Shown: positions 16,317 through 25,599, numbered from the stretch's first letter. The stretch is DNA of 64,000 bases from Vacuolonema iberomarrocanum LEGE 07170 (GCA_015207365.1 JADEXA010000025.1:28078-92077); one strand, 5' to 3'. Numbers and translations are program-made. Notes: generated by a model from the sequence alone, not told the origin.

Positions 16317-19300
16317 ATGGCTCGACGCTACGCCCTAGTCATTGGTATTCGCAACTACACCCGTCCCCTGAACTGCCTTAGCAAAACGGTGACGGACGCC
16401 GAGGCTGTTGCCAAAATTCTGGAAGAGCGCGGTGGATTTGAGGTAACGCGATTAACAGAAGACGTAACGAGCGATCGCCTCATCCAAGCTATCCGCATCC
16501 TCCTCCTTCAAAAAGCCCCAGGTCAAGATGCGCTGATTTACTTCACTGGCCATGGCATCCCCGTTATGGATCCGGTACTGGAAGAAACGGAAGCTTTTTT
16601 AGCCACATCAGATTGCAGGGTCGCGATCGAGCAAAAACAGGTCATTCAGCAACAAAAAGGCATTCCTCTCTCGAGCTTGAATACACTGATTGGGCGATCG
16701 CGCCTGAGTAGTCTAGTGGTGCTGCTGGACTGTTGCCACGGGGGCGAACGGGTCGAATTTATCGACAAAGCGGTTCTGCAAACGGCCCTGACCTCTCTAG
16801 CCGGACGGGATTACTTTTTGATTGCGGCCTGTCGTAGCTTTGAGCAAGCCTATGCCCGTCGCAGCGAAGAACACAGCATCTTCACTGGGGCGCTGTTGCA
16901 AGGATTGCAAACGGCGCAGGATGAGGCGGGTGTCGTGACGGCAGAAGCCTTATCAAATTTCATCAAGCGGGAATTACAGGGCAGTGGGCAGGAACCGATT
17001 AGCCTGGGCAGTGGCGGCATCGTCCCGATAGCGTTCTATCAAACAGCGGTGACACCGACGGAGATAGATGAGGCTTGCCCCTACCAGGGATTGTTGGCGT
17101 TCACCGAAGCCACGAAGCAATTTTTTCATGGGCGATCGCGCACCACAGAAGCCGTGCAGCAAGCCCTAGAACAATCCTCTGTCGTAATACTGGTGGGAGC
17201 ATCGGGCAGTGGTAAATCCTCCGTCGCACAGGCAGGCGTTATCCCAGCCCTGCGTAGCTTGGGGTGGCGCATCCTGCTGCCCATCAAGCCAGGATTCGAG
17301 CCAATGGCAGAACTGAAGCGCAGCCTGACACAAGCAGTGCATCGGCGAGACGATACCCAGGCCGTAATGAACGCTGTGGAGCAGGGGACGTTGGCAGAGG
17401 CGATCGCCCATATCCCTGGTACCGAGCGGCTGTTGCTACTGGTGGATCAGTTTGAAGAGGTGTTTACCCTCTGTAGCTCTGATAGAGAGCAACAGCGGTT
17501 TATTGAGCGGCTGATGGGGGACGTGGGCGATCGCCTCTCCATACTGATTACCCTGCGGGCAGATTTTGTGGATGCTTGCTTGCAACATGGTTCTTTGGCA
17601 ACTCACCTGCAACACCACGCCATCTACATTCCGCCCCTGGAGGGAGACGACCTCCAGGCAGCCATCCAAAAGCCCGCTCTGCATCAGGGCTATCAGCTAG
17701 ATCCAGCCTTACTGTCGGTGCTATTGCGGGATGTGGACGCGGAGCCAAACAGCCTGCCCCTGCTCCAGTTTGCCCTGGCACGACTGTGGGATGTGGCGAC
17801 TCAAGCCGGACACTGCCTCACGCTGAAACAGTACGAAGCGCTGGGTGGGTTGAAAGGAGCGCTGAATGAGCATGCTAACCGGATTTATGCGTTTCGAGAT
17901 TGGCGAGAACCAACGCCCCAAACACAGCGCAGCGACACGGAAAAGGAGTGGATTCGCCGTATTTGTCTGCAACTGGTGCGGACGGGGTCAGAGAATCGCG
18001 ATACGCGCCAGCGTCGTTCGAAGGCGGAACTGCTGGAATTAGCCGGGCAAGAGGATGCAGCCAGAACCACCCTGGAAACGGTGTTAGCGGAGTTGGTGGA
18101 TGGGCGATTGCTGGTGAGTGGGGATGGAGAGGATCGCACCGCCATCGACCTGGCCCACGAGGCATTGATGAAGGGATGGGAAATCTTTGCGAAGTGGCGA
18201 GAGGGCGATCGCGAGCTGCGTCGCCTCATCGACCGCATAGACGATGCCCGTCGGGAATGGCAGCACTCCGGGCATAACCCTGACTTCTTCTTGCCCAAAG
18301 CCCTGATAGTGCAAGCCGCCACCTTTGCTGACCAACTGGTAGCCATCCTGCCCAATAACCTCCACACCTACTATCAGGCAAGCCTCGACTACGACCGAGA
18401 ACGTACCGCTGACCTTAAATGGGTGCAACTAGAGCGCGACTTCCCTGATGCCGCCCGCCGTATCCAAACCCACCTGCAATCAAACGGCACAGGCGAAAAT
18501 TTGGCAGCGGCTCTAGAGTTGGTTCACCGCAACTTGCAGGCACAACCGAATCAGCCTCCGTTGGGAATTATCCAAGACACTCTCCACCAAGGGATGACTC
18601 TGGCAAGGGAGCAAAACCGCTTTCACGACCATCAAGCGTCTGTTTTGGCAGTCGCCTTCTCCCCTGATGGCAAAACCATCGTCAGTGGCAGTGACGATCG
18701 CACCCTCCGTCTCTGGCAGCTCGATGGTACCCCCATCGGCCAACCCTTTCACGGTCATCAAGCCTCTGTTGGGTCGGTCGCCTTTTCTCCCAATGGAAAA
18801 ACTATTGTGAGTGGCAGTGATGACGGCACTGTGCGCCTTTGGCAGTTAGATGGCACACCCATTGGCCAACCCTTCTACGGTCATGAAGACGCTGTCTGGG
18901 CGATCGCCTTTTCCCCAAATGGCAAAACCATCGTCAGTGGCAGTGCCGATCGCACCCTCCGCCTCTGGCAACTCGACGGCACACCCATCGACCAGCCCTT
19001 CCACGGCCACGAAGACTATGTTAGGTCGGTCGCCTTTTCACCGAACGGCAAAACCATTGTTAGTGGCAGCTACGATCGCACCCTCCGCCTCTGGCAACTC
19101 GACGGCACCCCTATTGGCCAACCCTTTCACGGCCATGACGCTTTCATCTGGTCGGTCGCCTTTTCCCCCGATGGCAAAACCATCGTTAGTAGCAGCGATG
19201 ACTGTACGGTGCGCCTATGGCAACTCGATGGCACTCCCATCGGTCAGCCCTTTCGCGGCCATGAAGACTATATCGGGTCTGTAGCCTTTTCCCCGGATGG

Positions 19301-19727
19301 AAACACAATCCTCAGCGGCAGCGATGACGGTACGGTGCGCCTATGGCAACTCGATGGCACCCCCATCGGTCAACCCTTCTATGGTCATGAAGACTGCATT
19401 TGGTCAGTCACCTTTTCTCCCAAGGAGCAAACTATCGCCAGTGGCAGTGCTGATGGCACCGTTCGCCTCTGGCAATTGAACGACATATGCATCAGTCAAC
19501 CGTTTCACGGTCATGAAGAGTCTGCCGCCCTTTCCCCTGATGGACGAACTATTGTCAGTAGTGGTGCTGACGGTACCATCGACCTCTGGCACAGAGATAA
19601 TTGGCAGGATTGGGTGCGGGTGTGCTGTGAGCGGTTGCGCTATCATCCGGTGTTTCGAGATCCGCCCGATGCGATGGCACGGGAGGCCTGTGAGTTTTGT
19701 CGCGAGTTCTGCGGCTGGGGCGAATAA
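16317..19727 (+). CDS. Caspase-like peptidase - nSTAND NTPase - 7 to 8x WD40 protein (paralogue 2)
   Basis: 1136 residues from ATG 16317. Same plan as the preceding gene: caspase-like domain 1-245 with His79 (YFTGHG) and Cys140 (LLDCCHGG), nSTAND NTPase with CPYQGLLAF, Walker A GASGSGKS (294-301), Walker B LLLLVDQFEE, and DLAHEALMKGW. From residue 767 come seven WD40 repeats of 42 residues that are almost identical to one another (VSGSDDxTxRLWQLDGTPIGQPF type), then an eighth that is about four residues short. The tail DWVRVCCERLRYHP...CEFCREFCGW matches the tail of paralogue 1. Nearly identical repeats point to recent expansion of the sensor part. Tandem, same strand, probably a duplication; role as for the paralogue. 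Confidence 0.92.
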   Translation: MARRYALVIGIRNYTRPLNCLSKTVTDAEAVAKILEERGGFEVTRLTEDVTSDRLIQAIRILLLQKAPGQDALIYFTGHGIPVMDPVLEETEAFLATSDCRVAIEQKQVIQQQKGIPLSSLNTLIGRSRLSSLVVLLDCCHGGERVEFIDKAVLQTALTSLAGRDYFLIAACRSFEQAYARRSEEHSIFTGALLQGLQTAQDEAGVVTAEALSNFIKRELQGSGQEPISLGSGGIVPIAFYQTAVTPTEIDEACPYQGLLAFTEATKQFFHGRSRTTEAVQQALEQSSVVILVGASGSGKSSVAQAGVIPALRSLGWRILLPIKPGFEPMAELKRSLTQAVHRRDDTQAVMNAVEQGTLAEAIAHIPGTERLLLLVDQFEEVFTLCSSDREQQRFIERLMGDVGDRLSILITLRADFVDACLQHGSLATHLQHHAIYIPPLEGDDLQAAIQKPALHQGYQLDPALLSVLLRDVDAEPNSLPLLQFALARLWDVATQAGHCLTLKQYEALGGLKGALNEHANRIYAFRDWREPTPQTQRSDTEKEWIRRICLQLVRTGSENRDTRQRRSKAELLELAGQEDAARTTLETVLAELVDGRLLVSGDGEDRTAIDLAHEALMKGWEIFAKWREGDRELRRLIDRIDDARREWQHSGHNPDFFLPKALIVQAATFADQLVAILPNNLHTYYQASLDYDRERTADLKWVQLERDFPDAARRIQTHLQSNGTGENLAAALELVHRNLQAQPNQPPLGIIQDTLHQGMTLAREQNRFHDHQASVLAVAFSPDGKTIVSGSDDRTLRLWQLDGTPIGQPFHGHQASVGSVAFSPNGKTIVSGSDDGTVRLWQLDGTPIGQPFYGHEDAVWAIAFSPNGKTIVSGSADRTLRLWQLDGTPIDQPFHGHEDYVRSVAFSPNGKTIVSGSYDRTLRLWQLDGTPIGQPFHGHDAFIWSVAFSPDGKTIVSSSDDCTVRLWQLDGTPIGQPFRGHEDYIGSVAFSPDGNTILSGSDDGTVRLWQLDGTPIGQPFYGHEDCIWSVTFSPKEQTIASGSADGTVRLWQLNDICISQPFHGHEESAALSPDGRTIVSSGADGTIDLWHRDNWQDWVRVCCERLRYHPVFRDPPDAMAREACEFCREFCGWGE

Positions 19728-19892
19728 GGGCGCTTGGGATTCAAGAAAAACAGAACGGCCTTCGTACTACAACAAGCCTATGGCTTCAACTCCAGTAACG
19801 CCCTCCTCCAAAAAAATTTTGCCCTCAACCTGAAGTTTGACGCAAGAGAACAGTATGGTGAATCCGTCATCGGCTCCTGGAACCCAACTTGA
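19728..19892 (+). pseudogene. Relic of a C-terminal coding segment, probably a DNA methylase (copy 1)
   Basis: Directly after the caspase stop, in the same frame, about 54 codons are open without a usable ATG: ...VLQQAYGFNSSNALLQKNF, then ALNLKFDAREQYGE and SVIGSWNPT, stop at 19890. The pattern AYG...LL..LNL..A.EE..GE.VIGxWxP resembles the C-termini of large restriction-modification methylases (from memory). A second copy lies at 20560-20715. Confidence 0.6.
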
Positions 19893-19952
19893 TGAACATC
19901 CAGCAATCCCCAGAACAACCCGCTAAAATTCAAGCAGAGTGGAGAAAATGGC

Positions 19953-20207
19953 ATGGAATCCTCTGATATCCTAGATACTCAAGTTCTCAAAGGCATTATT
20001 AAAGAAAGCATTCGAGAAGTTCTTGCAGAAGTATTAAGTGAAATTCTCAAAGAAGAACGCCTGAAACTATGCAAACTCCTTATCCCAGTCGTCAGTGATG
20101 CAGAACAATCGGAAATCAACGAGGAACTTGGTTCTCCCGATGACTTTGAGGAAGCAGAATTCGTCAACTTGACGGAATGGACAGAGCATGGAGATCAACT
20201 ACAGTAA
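19953..20207 (+). CDS. Antitoxin of a RelE/ParE-type toxin-antitoxin pair
   Basis: 84 residues from ATG 19953. Strongly acidic and helical: VLKGIIKESIREVLAEVLSE near the N-terminus, and an acidic tail (SPDDFEEAEFVNLTEW). No DNA-binding motif is certain. It overlaps the toxin gene by 20 bp, the usual arrangement with the antitoxin first. The acidic tail would wrap the basic toxin. Assigned mainly by position and composition. Confidence 0.75.
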   Translation: MESSDILDTQVLKGIIKESIREVLAEVLSEILKEERLKLCKLLIPVVSDAEQSEINEELGSPDDFEEAEFVNLTEWTEHGDQLQ

Positions 20208-20466
20208 GCGCTCTGTCAAGTTTCTAAAAAAGCTCGATGAGACAAATCAAAATAGAATTCGAGAAAAGATACTGCTCCTTAAAAATTCTTTGGAACAGGA
20301 TGGGATTATCCCTTTCTCAGAAGCAGATATCAAACAACTCAAAGGAAATTGGGAAGGATTCTATCGGATTCGCGTTGGTAAGATACGCATTATCTTCAAG
20401 ATTGATGAGTTATCTAACGCCCTTCTCATCTATGACATTTCTTTTAGAGGAAGTGCCTATGAATAA
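20188..20466 (+). CDS. RelE/ParE-superfamily toxin
   Basis: 92 residues from ATG 20188. The fold signature is clear: MEINYSKRSVKFLKKLDE at the start, then IKQLKGNWEGFYRIRVGKIR and IIFKIDELSNALLIYDI, as in RelE/ParE-type plasmid and chromosomal toxins. RelE members cut mRNA on the ribosome; ParE members block gyrase; sequence alone does not settle which. Basic protein translated with the overlapping acidic antitoxin. It lies between two decayed copies of a methylase end, as in a defence-gene graveyard. Confidence 0.85.
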   Translation: MEINYSKRSVKFLKKLDETNQNRIREKILLLKNSLEQDGIIPFSEADIKQLKGNWEGFYRIRVGKIRIIFKIDELSNALLIYDISFRGSAYE

Positions 20467-20559
20467 CACTACTCTTGCCATCAGTTCAGCCATCGGCATC
20501 AGTCAGATTTGAACTTGGTGATAAACCTCTACAGCCTATTTCCACGGGCTCGCCAGCCA

Positions 20560-20715
20560 ACTCCACAAAGCCTCGGAGGTTCTCTTGTCCTAGAAACCTA
20601 CGGCTTTCGCCCTGACGACGATCTGCTCGAAAAACTCCTCGTCCTCAGCCTGGAGCTTGCCGCTAAAGAACAGCGCAGCGAACCTGTCATCGGCCTCTGA
20701 GATCCGACAGAATAG
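20560..20715 (+). pseudogene. Relic of the same C-terminal segment (copy 2)
   Basis: The frame reads LVLETYGFRPDDDLLEKLLV, LSLELAAKEQRSEPVIG then L-stop-DPTE-stop. It aligns with copy 1 (AYGF..., SVIGSWNPT); the Trp codon TGG of copy 1 corresponds to TGA here, with GAT CCG ACA (DPT) continuing after it. So this is a broken copy of the same end. Confidence 0.6.
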
Positions 20716-20749
20716 TGAATAGTAAGGATGTTTTTTTGGGGTAGCGCAG

Positions 20750-21433
20750 ATGTGTGGGCGATATACACAAACGCAGTCTCCGGAGCGGGTGGCGACGCAA
20801 TTTGACCTGAGCGCGGTGCCGGAGTTGTCGCCCCGCTATAACATTGCGCCAACTCAGGGCATTCCCATCGTGCGCGAAACCGATGCGGGGCGAGACTTGC
20901 AGATGGTGCATTGGGGGTTGATTCCCAGTTGGGCAAAAGACCCGAAGATGGGAGCGCGGATGATTAATGCGCGGGCTGAGACCGCAGCGGAAAAGCCCTC
21001 GTTTCGCACGGCCATGCGGCGGCGGCGGTGTTTGGTGGTAGCCGATGGGTTTTATGAATGGCAGCGGACGGCCAAGGGCAAGCAGCCGTTCTTCTTCTAC
21101 GTGCCCGATACAGAGGGAAGGCGATCGCCCATCGCCTTCGCTGGGTTATGGGAAACCTGGGAGTCCGCCAAAGGGGAGGTGATTCCATCCGCCACCATTC
21201 TCACGACCGCCGCCAATAATCGGGTGCAGCCTGTTCACGACCGGATGCCAGTGATCCTACCTGCCGAGCACTACGCCCGCTGGCTCGACCCCGACTGCCA
21301 GCAATCCGCCAAGGTAACCGATTTGCTGCAGCCGTTTCCCACTGACCAGATGGCGACCTTTGCCGTGAGCACTGCTGTCAACAATCCCCGACAGGATCAA
21401 CCAGAGTTGCTGGAGGCGATCGCCCTCAACTGA
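20750..21433 (+). CDS. SOS response-associated peptidase (SRAP, HMCES/YedK family)
   Basis: 227 residues from ATG 20750. Starts MCGRYTQ, so Cys2 becomes the N-terminal nucleophile after Met removal. Other family motifs follow: RYNIAPTQ, WGLIPSWAKD, NARAETAAEKPSF, CLVVADGFYEWQ, AFAGLWETW and VHDRMPVIL with the conserved His. SRAP proteins trap abasic sites in single-stranded DNA as a covalent adduct. Length is typical. It lies between a toxin pair and a DNA methyltransferase, which suits a DNA-damage or defence neighbourhood, but it is also a common housekeeping gene. Confidence 0.95.
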   Translation: MCGRYTQTQSPERVATQFDLSAVPELSPRYNIAPTQGIPIVRETDAGRDLQMVHWGLIPSWAKDPKMGARMINARAETAAEKPSFRTAMRRRRCLVVADGFYEWQRTAKGKQPFFFYVPDTEGRRSPIAFAGLWETWESAKGEVIPSATILTTAANNRVQPVHDRMPVILPAEHYARWLDPDCQQSAKVTDLLQPFPTDQMATFAVSTAVNNPRQDQPELLEAIALN

Positions 21434-21453
21434 GGGTTCTGAACGAAACAAAA

Positions 21454-21509
21454 CCCAAGCCTTATTTTTGAAAGCGCGGCAGGTCGGGCTTTCAAAAATA
21501 AGGCTTGGG
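21454..21509. repeat. 22-bp palindrome, B-related element, downstream of SRAP gene
   Basis: CCCAAGCCTTATTTTTGAAAGC (split: CCCAAGCCTTA at 21454 onward) pairs perfectly with 21488-21509 around a 12-nt loop. Flanking ACGAAACAAAACCC and TCCTGAGC recall family B ends (ACAAAACC, CTGAG), so it may be a diverged B copy. It starts 21 bp after the SRAP stop. Confidence 0.6.
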
Positions 21510-21565
21510 GTCTATTTATTCGCGATCCTGAGCTACCCTGGGGTGTTCTTGTTCCCTGGCGTTCG

Positions 21566-23566
21566 ATGGCGACTGTGCCGCCCCTGCTCAAATCTATCCA
21601 AACCTGGCATCGTCGGATTGTGCGACGAGCCGCTAGCGACGGTGCTCCCGATCACCACACCGCTGTGCAAGTGGGGATGATGGCGATCGCCGCCACCCCG
21701 CTCTGTATCGCACGGGGACTGCTGCCTGCCGCCCATATGAAGGCGCTGCACAACGACACCATTATTGACGAGGCGATCGCCCACCTTCTGACCGATTTGA
21801 ATCAGCGGGGACGGCTGGGCTTTCCAGCCATCGACCCGAACCGATTCAAGGCGATCATTCAAGCACAGAAATCGGAATGGGTGGCGCTTGTGAAGTTGGT
21901 GGGCGATCGCCCCTTCCCAATTCCCTGGCTGGGCATGTTGCATGAAATGGGGATGGCGCAACAGACCACCCAGCGCAAGGTACGCGGAGCCTACTACACG
22001 CCATCGGAGCTGGTGCAGGCCATTTTGGAACCCTGGGACAGCGCTCCCCCCAACGGCACCCTGCTGGATCCCGCCTGTGGGGGCGGAGCGTTCCTGCTCG
22101 CCGCCTACGATCAACTGCTGCGCCGTATGCCTGATGCCGACGGAGCGGCGCGATCGCACTGCCTGCAAACCCAAATTTTCGGCATCGACCGCGACCCCCT
22201 CGCCGTTTCTGTCACCCGCCTCTCGCTCTTGCTACGCCTACTGGACGACGGCTCCCTTCCCCTCACGCACCTGCCCGACCTAACCCGCACCATCCATGCT
22301 GGAAACAGCCTGGTCGAGATGGAACATCACCCTGAACAGGTGCTGGATGGACAAGACTGGCAACAGTTATTTGCGGAGGTTCAACTTGCCGGAGGATTTG
22401 ATGCCGTGGTGGGCAATCCCCCTTATCTGGACGCCGAGGGGATGACGCGCCACCAGCCGCTCTTGCGCCGCTATTGTACCCAGCACTATCGCACCGCCAC
22501 AGGCAACTGGGATTTGTTCTGTGTCTTCATCGAGCGGGCGCTGAGTCTGTGCAAACCGGGGGGATGGCATAGCTTCGTCGTCCCCAACAAGCTACTGTCA
22601 GCCGGGTATGGAGCCGCAACGCGATCGCTCTTGGCCTGTGACCATCAACTCACCCACCTGCGCGACTATTCTCGCGTCTCGGTATTCCCTGCGGCCATCT
22701 ACCCCATCGTTTACCATGTAAGGCGATCGCCTCCCACGACCACCAACCAGGTTTGCTACGAAGAAATGGCCAGTCTGGAACAGGTTGCACGACAATTGTG
22801 GTTCCCCCTCAGTACCCTCCAAGCCCCACAGCACCCATGGCAGATTGGGGGAAATCCCAAGCAGGGAGCGGCGATCGCCACGCTGCAATCGGCTCCAACG
22901 TTAGCGGATTACGCCACGCTGACGGATGCCGCCACCGTTACCGAAGCCTACGCCATCCGTCCCCTCATCCGCGAAGCCGCGTCCGAGGATGCAACTGTCA
23001 GTCCCGATGGCTTACGTATGGTCAACAGTGGCACGCTCGACCCCTATCAAATGCTATGGGGCAAGAAACCCTTGAGGTATTTGGGCGATCGCTACCTCCA
23101 CCCCATCATCCCTAACGGTGCCCTAGCCAACCTGCCGCCCAAGCGGCTGCACCAAGCTCGCCAACCCAAACTTCTGGTGGCCAGCATGACCCGTCGTCTA
23201 GAAGCCGTTTTTGATGAAGCGGGGCACTGGTTCGCGGGGAAATCCACCACCGTCATCCTGCCCCAGGTCAATCCCTACTGGCTCCTGGCGCTGCTCAATA
23301 GCAAGCTGATTCAACTCTGGTTTCGCCAAACCTTTGCGGGCAATCGCTTACAAGGCGGCTACCTGCGCATCGGTGCGCCTCAACTGCGGCAAATTCCGGT
23401 GCGCCTACCCAAGGGGAAGATGGGCGATCGCCTCTCCCACCTCACCCAACAACGCATCGCCCTCGCAGCAACCCCAAATCCTGCCCAGCAGCAAGCCCTG
23501 GATGACGAAATTGACGCCCTCATCTACAAGCTTTACAAGCTATCCCCTGACCAGTTGCAAGACTAA
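21566..23566 (+). CDS. Eco57I-like adenine-specific DNA methyltransferase (no visible nuclease)
   Basis: 666 residues from ATG 21566. Motif X region RGAYYTPSELVQAIL, motif I LLDPACGGGAFLLAAYDQLL, FGIDRDPLAV, and catalytic motif IV VVGNPPYLD identify an N6-adenine methyltransferase. The C-terminal third (from about residue 420) looks like a target-recognition domain (SKLIQLWFRQTF, GGYLRIGAPQLRQIPV). The first 130 residues are helical and show no PD-(D/E)XK motif, and no restriction gene is adjacent. It is therefore either an orphan methylase or part of a split defence system. Target sequence unknown. The F1 hairpin starts 4 bp after the stop. Confidence 0.88.
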   Translation: MATVPPLLKSIQTWHRRIVRRAASDGAPDHHTAVQVGMMAIAATPLCIARGLLPAAHMKALHNDTIIDEAIAHLLTDLNQRGRLGFPAIDPNRFKAIIQAQKSEWVALVKLVGDRPFPIPWLGMLHEMGMAQQTTQRKVRGAYYTPSELVQAILEPWDSAPPNGTLLDPACGGGAFLLAAYDQLLRRMPDADGAARSHCLQTQIFGIDRDPLAVSVTRLSLLLRLLDDGSLPLTHLPDLTRTIHAGNSLVEMEHHPEQVLDGQDWQQLFAEVQLAGGFDAVVGNPPYLDAEGMTRHQPLLRRYCTQHYRTATGNWDLFCVFIERALSLCKPGGWHSFVVPNKLLSAGYGAATRSLLACDHQLTHLRDYSRVSVFPAAIYPIVYHVRRSPPTTTNQVCYEEMASLEQVARQLWFPLSTLQAPQHPWQIGGNPKQGAAIATLQSAPTLADYATLTDAATVTEAYAIRPLIREAASEDATVSPDGLRMVNSGTLDPYQMLWGKKPLRYLGDRYLHPIIPNGALANLPPKRLHQARQPKLLVASMTRRLEAVFDEAGHWFAGKSTTVILPQVNPYWLLALLNSKLIQLWFRQTFAGNRLQGGYLRIGAPQLRQIPVRLPKGKMGDRLSHLTQQRIALAATPNPAQQQALDDEIDALIYKLYKLSPDQLQD

Positions 23567-23569
23567 ACC

Positions 23570-23635
23570 AGATCTGCGACTTCTTTTTCATTTGAGAGAA
23601 CATCCTGCGCTACCCATCCAAGACGTCGCAGATCT
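23570..23635. repeat. Element F, copy 1
   Basis: AGATCTGCGAC at 23570-23580 is inverted exactly at 23625-23635 (GTCGCAGATCT). The flank GCTTTCACCAA follows. A second copy with the same arms, TTCTTTT and GAAC interior and TTTCACCAA flank is at 28214-28277. Confidence 0.7.
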
Positions 23636-23675
23636 AAGCTTTCACCAAAGCCCAGCGCTCTAACCCAAGCTCCGC

Positions 23676-24227
23676 CTACTTGGTCACCACGACATTCAGA
23701 CTGATCAACGTATCGAGCACTCGAATAGTGCTGCAATCGTTGAACATATTGAATTCCGACACCTGCTCCATGTCAGAGAATCCGATTTCATTCAGGTACA
23801 GCGCCAGAATATCAACATCAAAGCCAACCTTGTGGACATCATATTGATTGGTTTGTCCCCCAAACATCACCCGCATTAAATAATGCTTGTCCATGGCCAT
23901 GAGGTTGGGGTTGAGAAAGAGCCAGCAGAGGGTGCGCAAATCCGGCACGCTAATCAGCAGTTGCCCACCCGGCTTCAGTACCCGATGCCACTCCGTCAGG
24001 GTCCGCATCAGCTCATCATTGAGCGAATGATAGAAGTGCTCCAACACATGGCTAGCATAAATGGCATCTACGGACTCATCGGCGAACTGGCTCAAATCTG
24101 CCGCATCGCCAATGAAATCCACTTCCGGACGCTCTTCAATATCCATGATCTTCCAATCGGGATGCGTTTCCTTGCCACCGATATGGAGTCTGAGGGCTTC
24201 TGCGGTCTTTACGTCTGTAGTAGTCAT
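23676..24227 (-). CDS. Class I SAM-dependent methyltransferase
   Basis: 183 residues from ATG 24227. The first motif is degenerate (LRLHIGGKETHPDWKIMDI) but the rest of a small Rossmann methyltransferase is clear: DFIGDAADLSQFADESVDA, IYASHVLEHF, and LKPGGQLLISVPDL. The C-terminal part (FGGQTNQYDVHKVGFD) matches the subgroup often found in lipopolysaccharide or surface-sugar clusters (PDL...HK.GFD). Substrate unknown. Single gene between repeat F1 and the HdrB-like gene. Confidence 0.85.
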   Translation of the reverse strand: MTTTDVKTAEALRLHIGGKETHPDWKIMDIEERPEVDFIGDAADLSQFADESVDAIYASHVLEHFYHSLNDELMRTLTEWHRVLKPGGQLLISVPDLRTLCWLFLNPNLMAMDKHYLMRVMFGGQTNQYDVHKVGFDVDILALYLNEIGFSDMEQVSEFNMFNDCSTIRVLDTLISLNVVVTK

Positions 24228-24416
24228 AGTCGGTTACGAAACGGAGTCGAAGGTGAATAGCAGGGCAAGCCGTGATTTGCTGGGATGCATTTCGAGCTTA
24301 GCTTAGTGATTCCCTCTTGCAGCGCGTTGGTTGCTAGACCTTTGCATTTTTTTGCAGGCATTCTTTAGGGGATGAGGCGATCGCCCATCCCCCCATCCAT
24401 CTACCCATCCACGCTC

Positions 24417-25325
24417 CTAAACCGCCGCCAACCGCTCCAACTTCTCCAACACCGGGCGAGTCGACACGATATGCTTTTGCAACCCCAACGCCTCGGGGCT
24501 GATGCCAAGCGCCAATGCCACCAACTGCGGCAGATGCAGCACAGGCAAGCCCAGCTTCTGACCAATCACCGATTCCACTTCGGGCTGACGAGAATCCAAA
24601 TTGAGGTGGCAAAGGGGGCAGGGCGTCACCATGCAATCGGCTCCAGCGGCGATCGCCTCCTGGATATGCCCCCCCGCCATGCGGAAGGATTGTTCCGTCG
24701 CATAACTAGAGAGGGGCCAACCGCAGCACTGGGTTCGTCCGCGATACATCACCGGAGTGGCGCCCACCGTGCGGAACACATTCTCCATCGACTGAGGATT
24801 ATACGGGTCGTCGTAAGGGAGCTGATCCTGAGCCCGAAGCAAGTAGCAACCATAGAAAGCTGCACATTTCAGCCCGCTGAGCTGGCGCGTCACCTTTTTC
24901 GCCAGTGCCTCCAGCCCATAGTCCCCCACCAAGGCCCAGAGCAAATGCTTCACCTCAGTGCTGCCCTTGTAGGGAGAGCAACCTTCTTTCTGCAATAGGC
25001 CGTTGACCTGCTCCATATAGGCCGGGTCGTCTTTCTGGCAGGCTTTCAGCCGCTCGTCCACATGCCCAATTACCCCCTGACAGGTGCTGCAGTGGGTTAG
25101 CAGAGGCAATTGCAGCTCTTCTGCCAGGGCAATGTTACGAGCATTGACGGTATCTTCCAATAGTTGCGAGTCTTCTTTGAAGGTGCCTGACCCGCAACAG
25201 GAGGCTTTTTTCAGTTCAATGAGCTCAATGCCCAGCGCTTGGGTCAGTGCGGCGGTGGATTGATAGAGTTCTCGGCAGGCTCCCTGGGCGACACAGCCGG
25301 GGTAGTAGGCATAACGTAAGGTCAT
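24417..25325 (-). CDS. CoB-CoM heterodisulfide reductase subunit B-like (CCG-domain) protein
   Basis: 302 residues from ATG 25325. Two CCG (Cys-rich) domains: first [12 protein letters not shown] ... [11 protein letters not shown], second [13 protein letters not shown] ... [12 protein letters not shown]. In methanogen HdrB these cysteines hold a noncubane [4Fe-4S] centre for disulfide reduction. In cyanobacteria there is no CoB-CoM disulfide, so the protein probably handles another disulfide or electron carrier; the partner is not in the window. Additional CPLC and CSTC pairs are present ([24 protein letters not shown]). Length is typical of HdrB. Confidence 0.88.
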   Translation of the reverse strand: MTLRYAYYPGCVAQGACRELYQSTAALTQALGIELIELKKASCCGSGTFKEDSQLLEDTVNARNIALAEELQLPLLTHCSTCQGVIGHVDERLKACQKDDPAYMEQVNGLLQKEGCSPYKGSTEVKHLLWALVGDYGLEALAKKVTRQLSGLKCAAFYGCYLLRAQDQLPYDDPYNPQSMENVFRTVGATPVMYRGRTQCCGWPLSSYATEQSFRMAGGHIQEAIAAGADCMVTPCPLCHLNLDSRQPEVESVIGQKLGLPVLHLPQLVALALGISPEALGLQKHIVSTRPVLEKLERLAAV

Positions 25326-25599
25326 AATGGTGGGCGATCGCCCTCTCCTACAAAATGGATCGACGGTTCGTCCTTCAGTTTATCCAGGGTTTTCGGTGTT
25401 TAGGCGGATTTTCGGTTTGGCTTCAGCTTTGGGTTTGGGTCGGTTTGAACCGGGTTTGAAGAGGAGAAGCATTACGCAAGCAACCACACCCTTTAGAATG
25501 GGGGGTGAACTGTTGCCCCAGTTGCTGAGGTTGAATCATCTTGCACGCTCAGCAGGCTGAACCCGGTAACAGGGCATTTTGACAAAAAGGGGGAAACCG

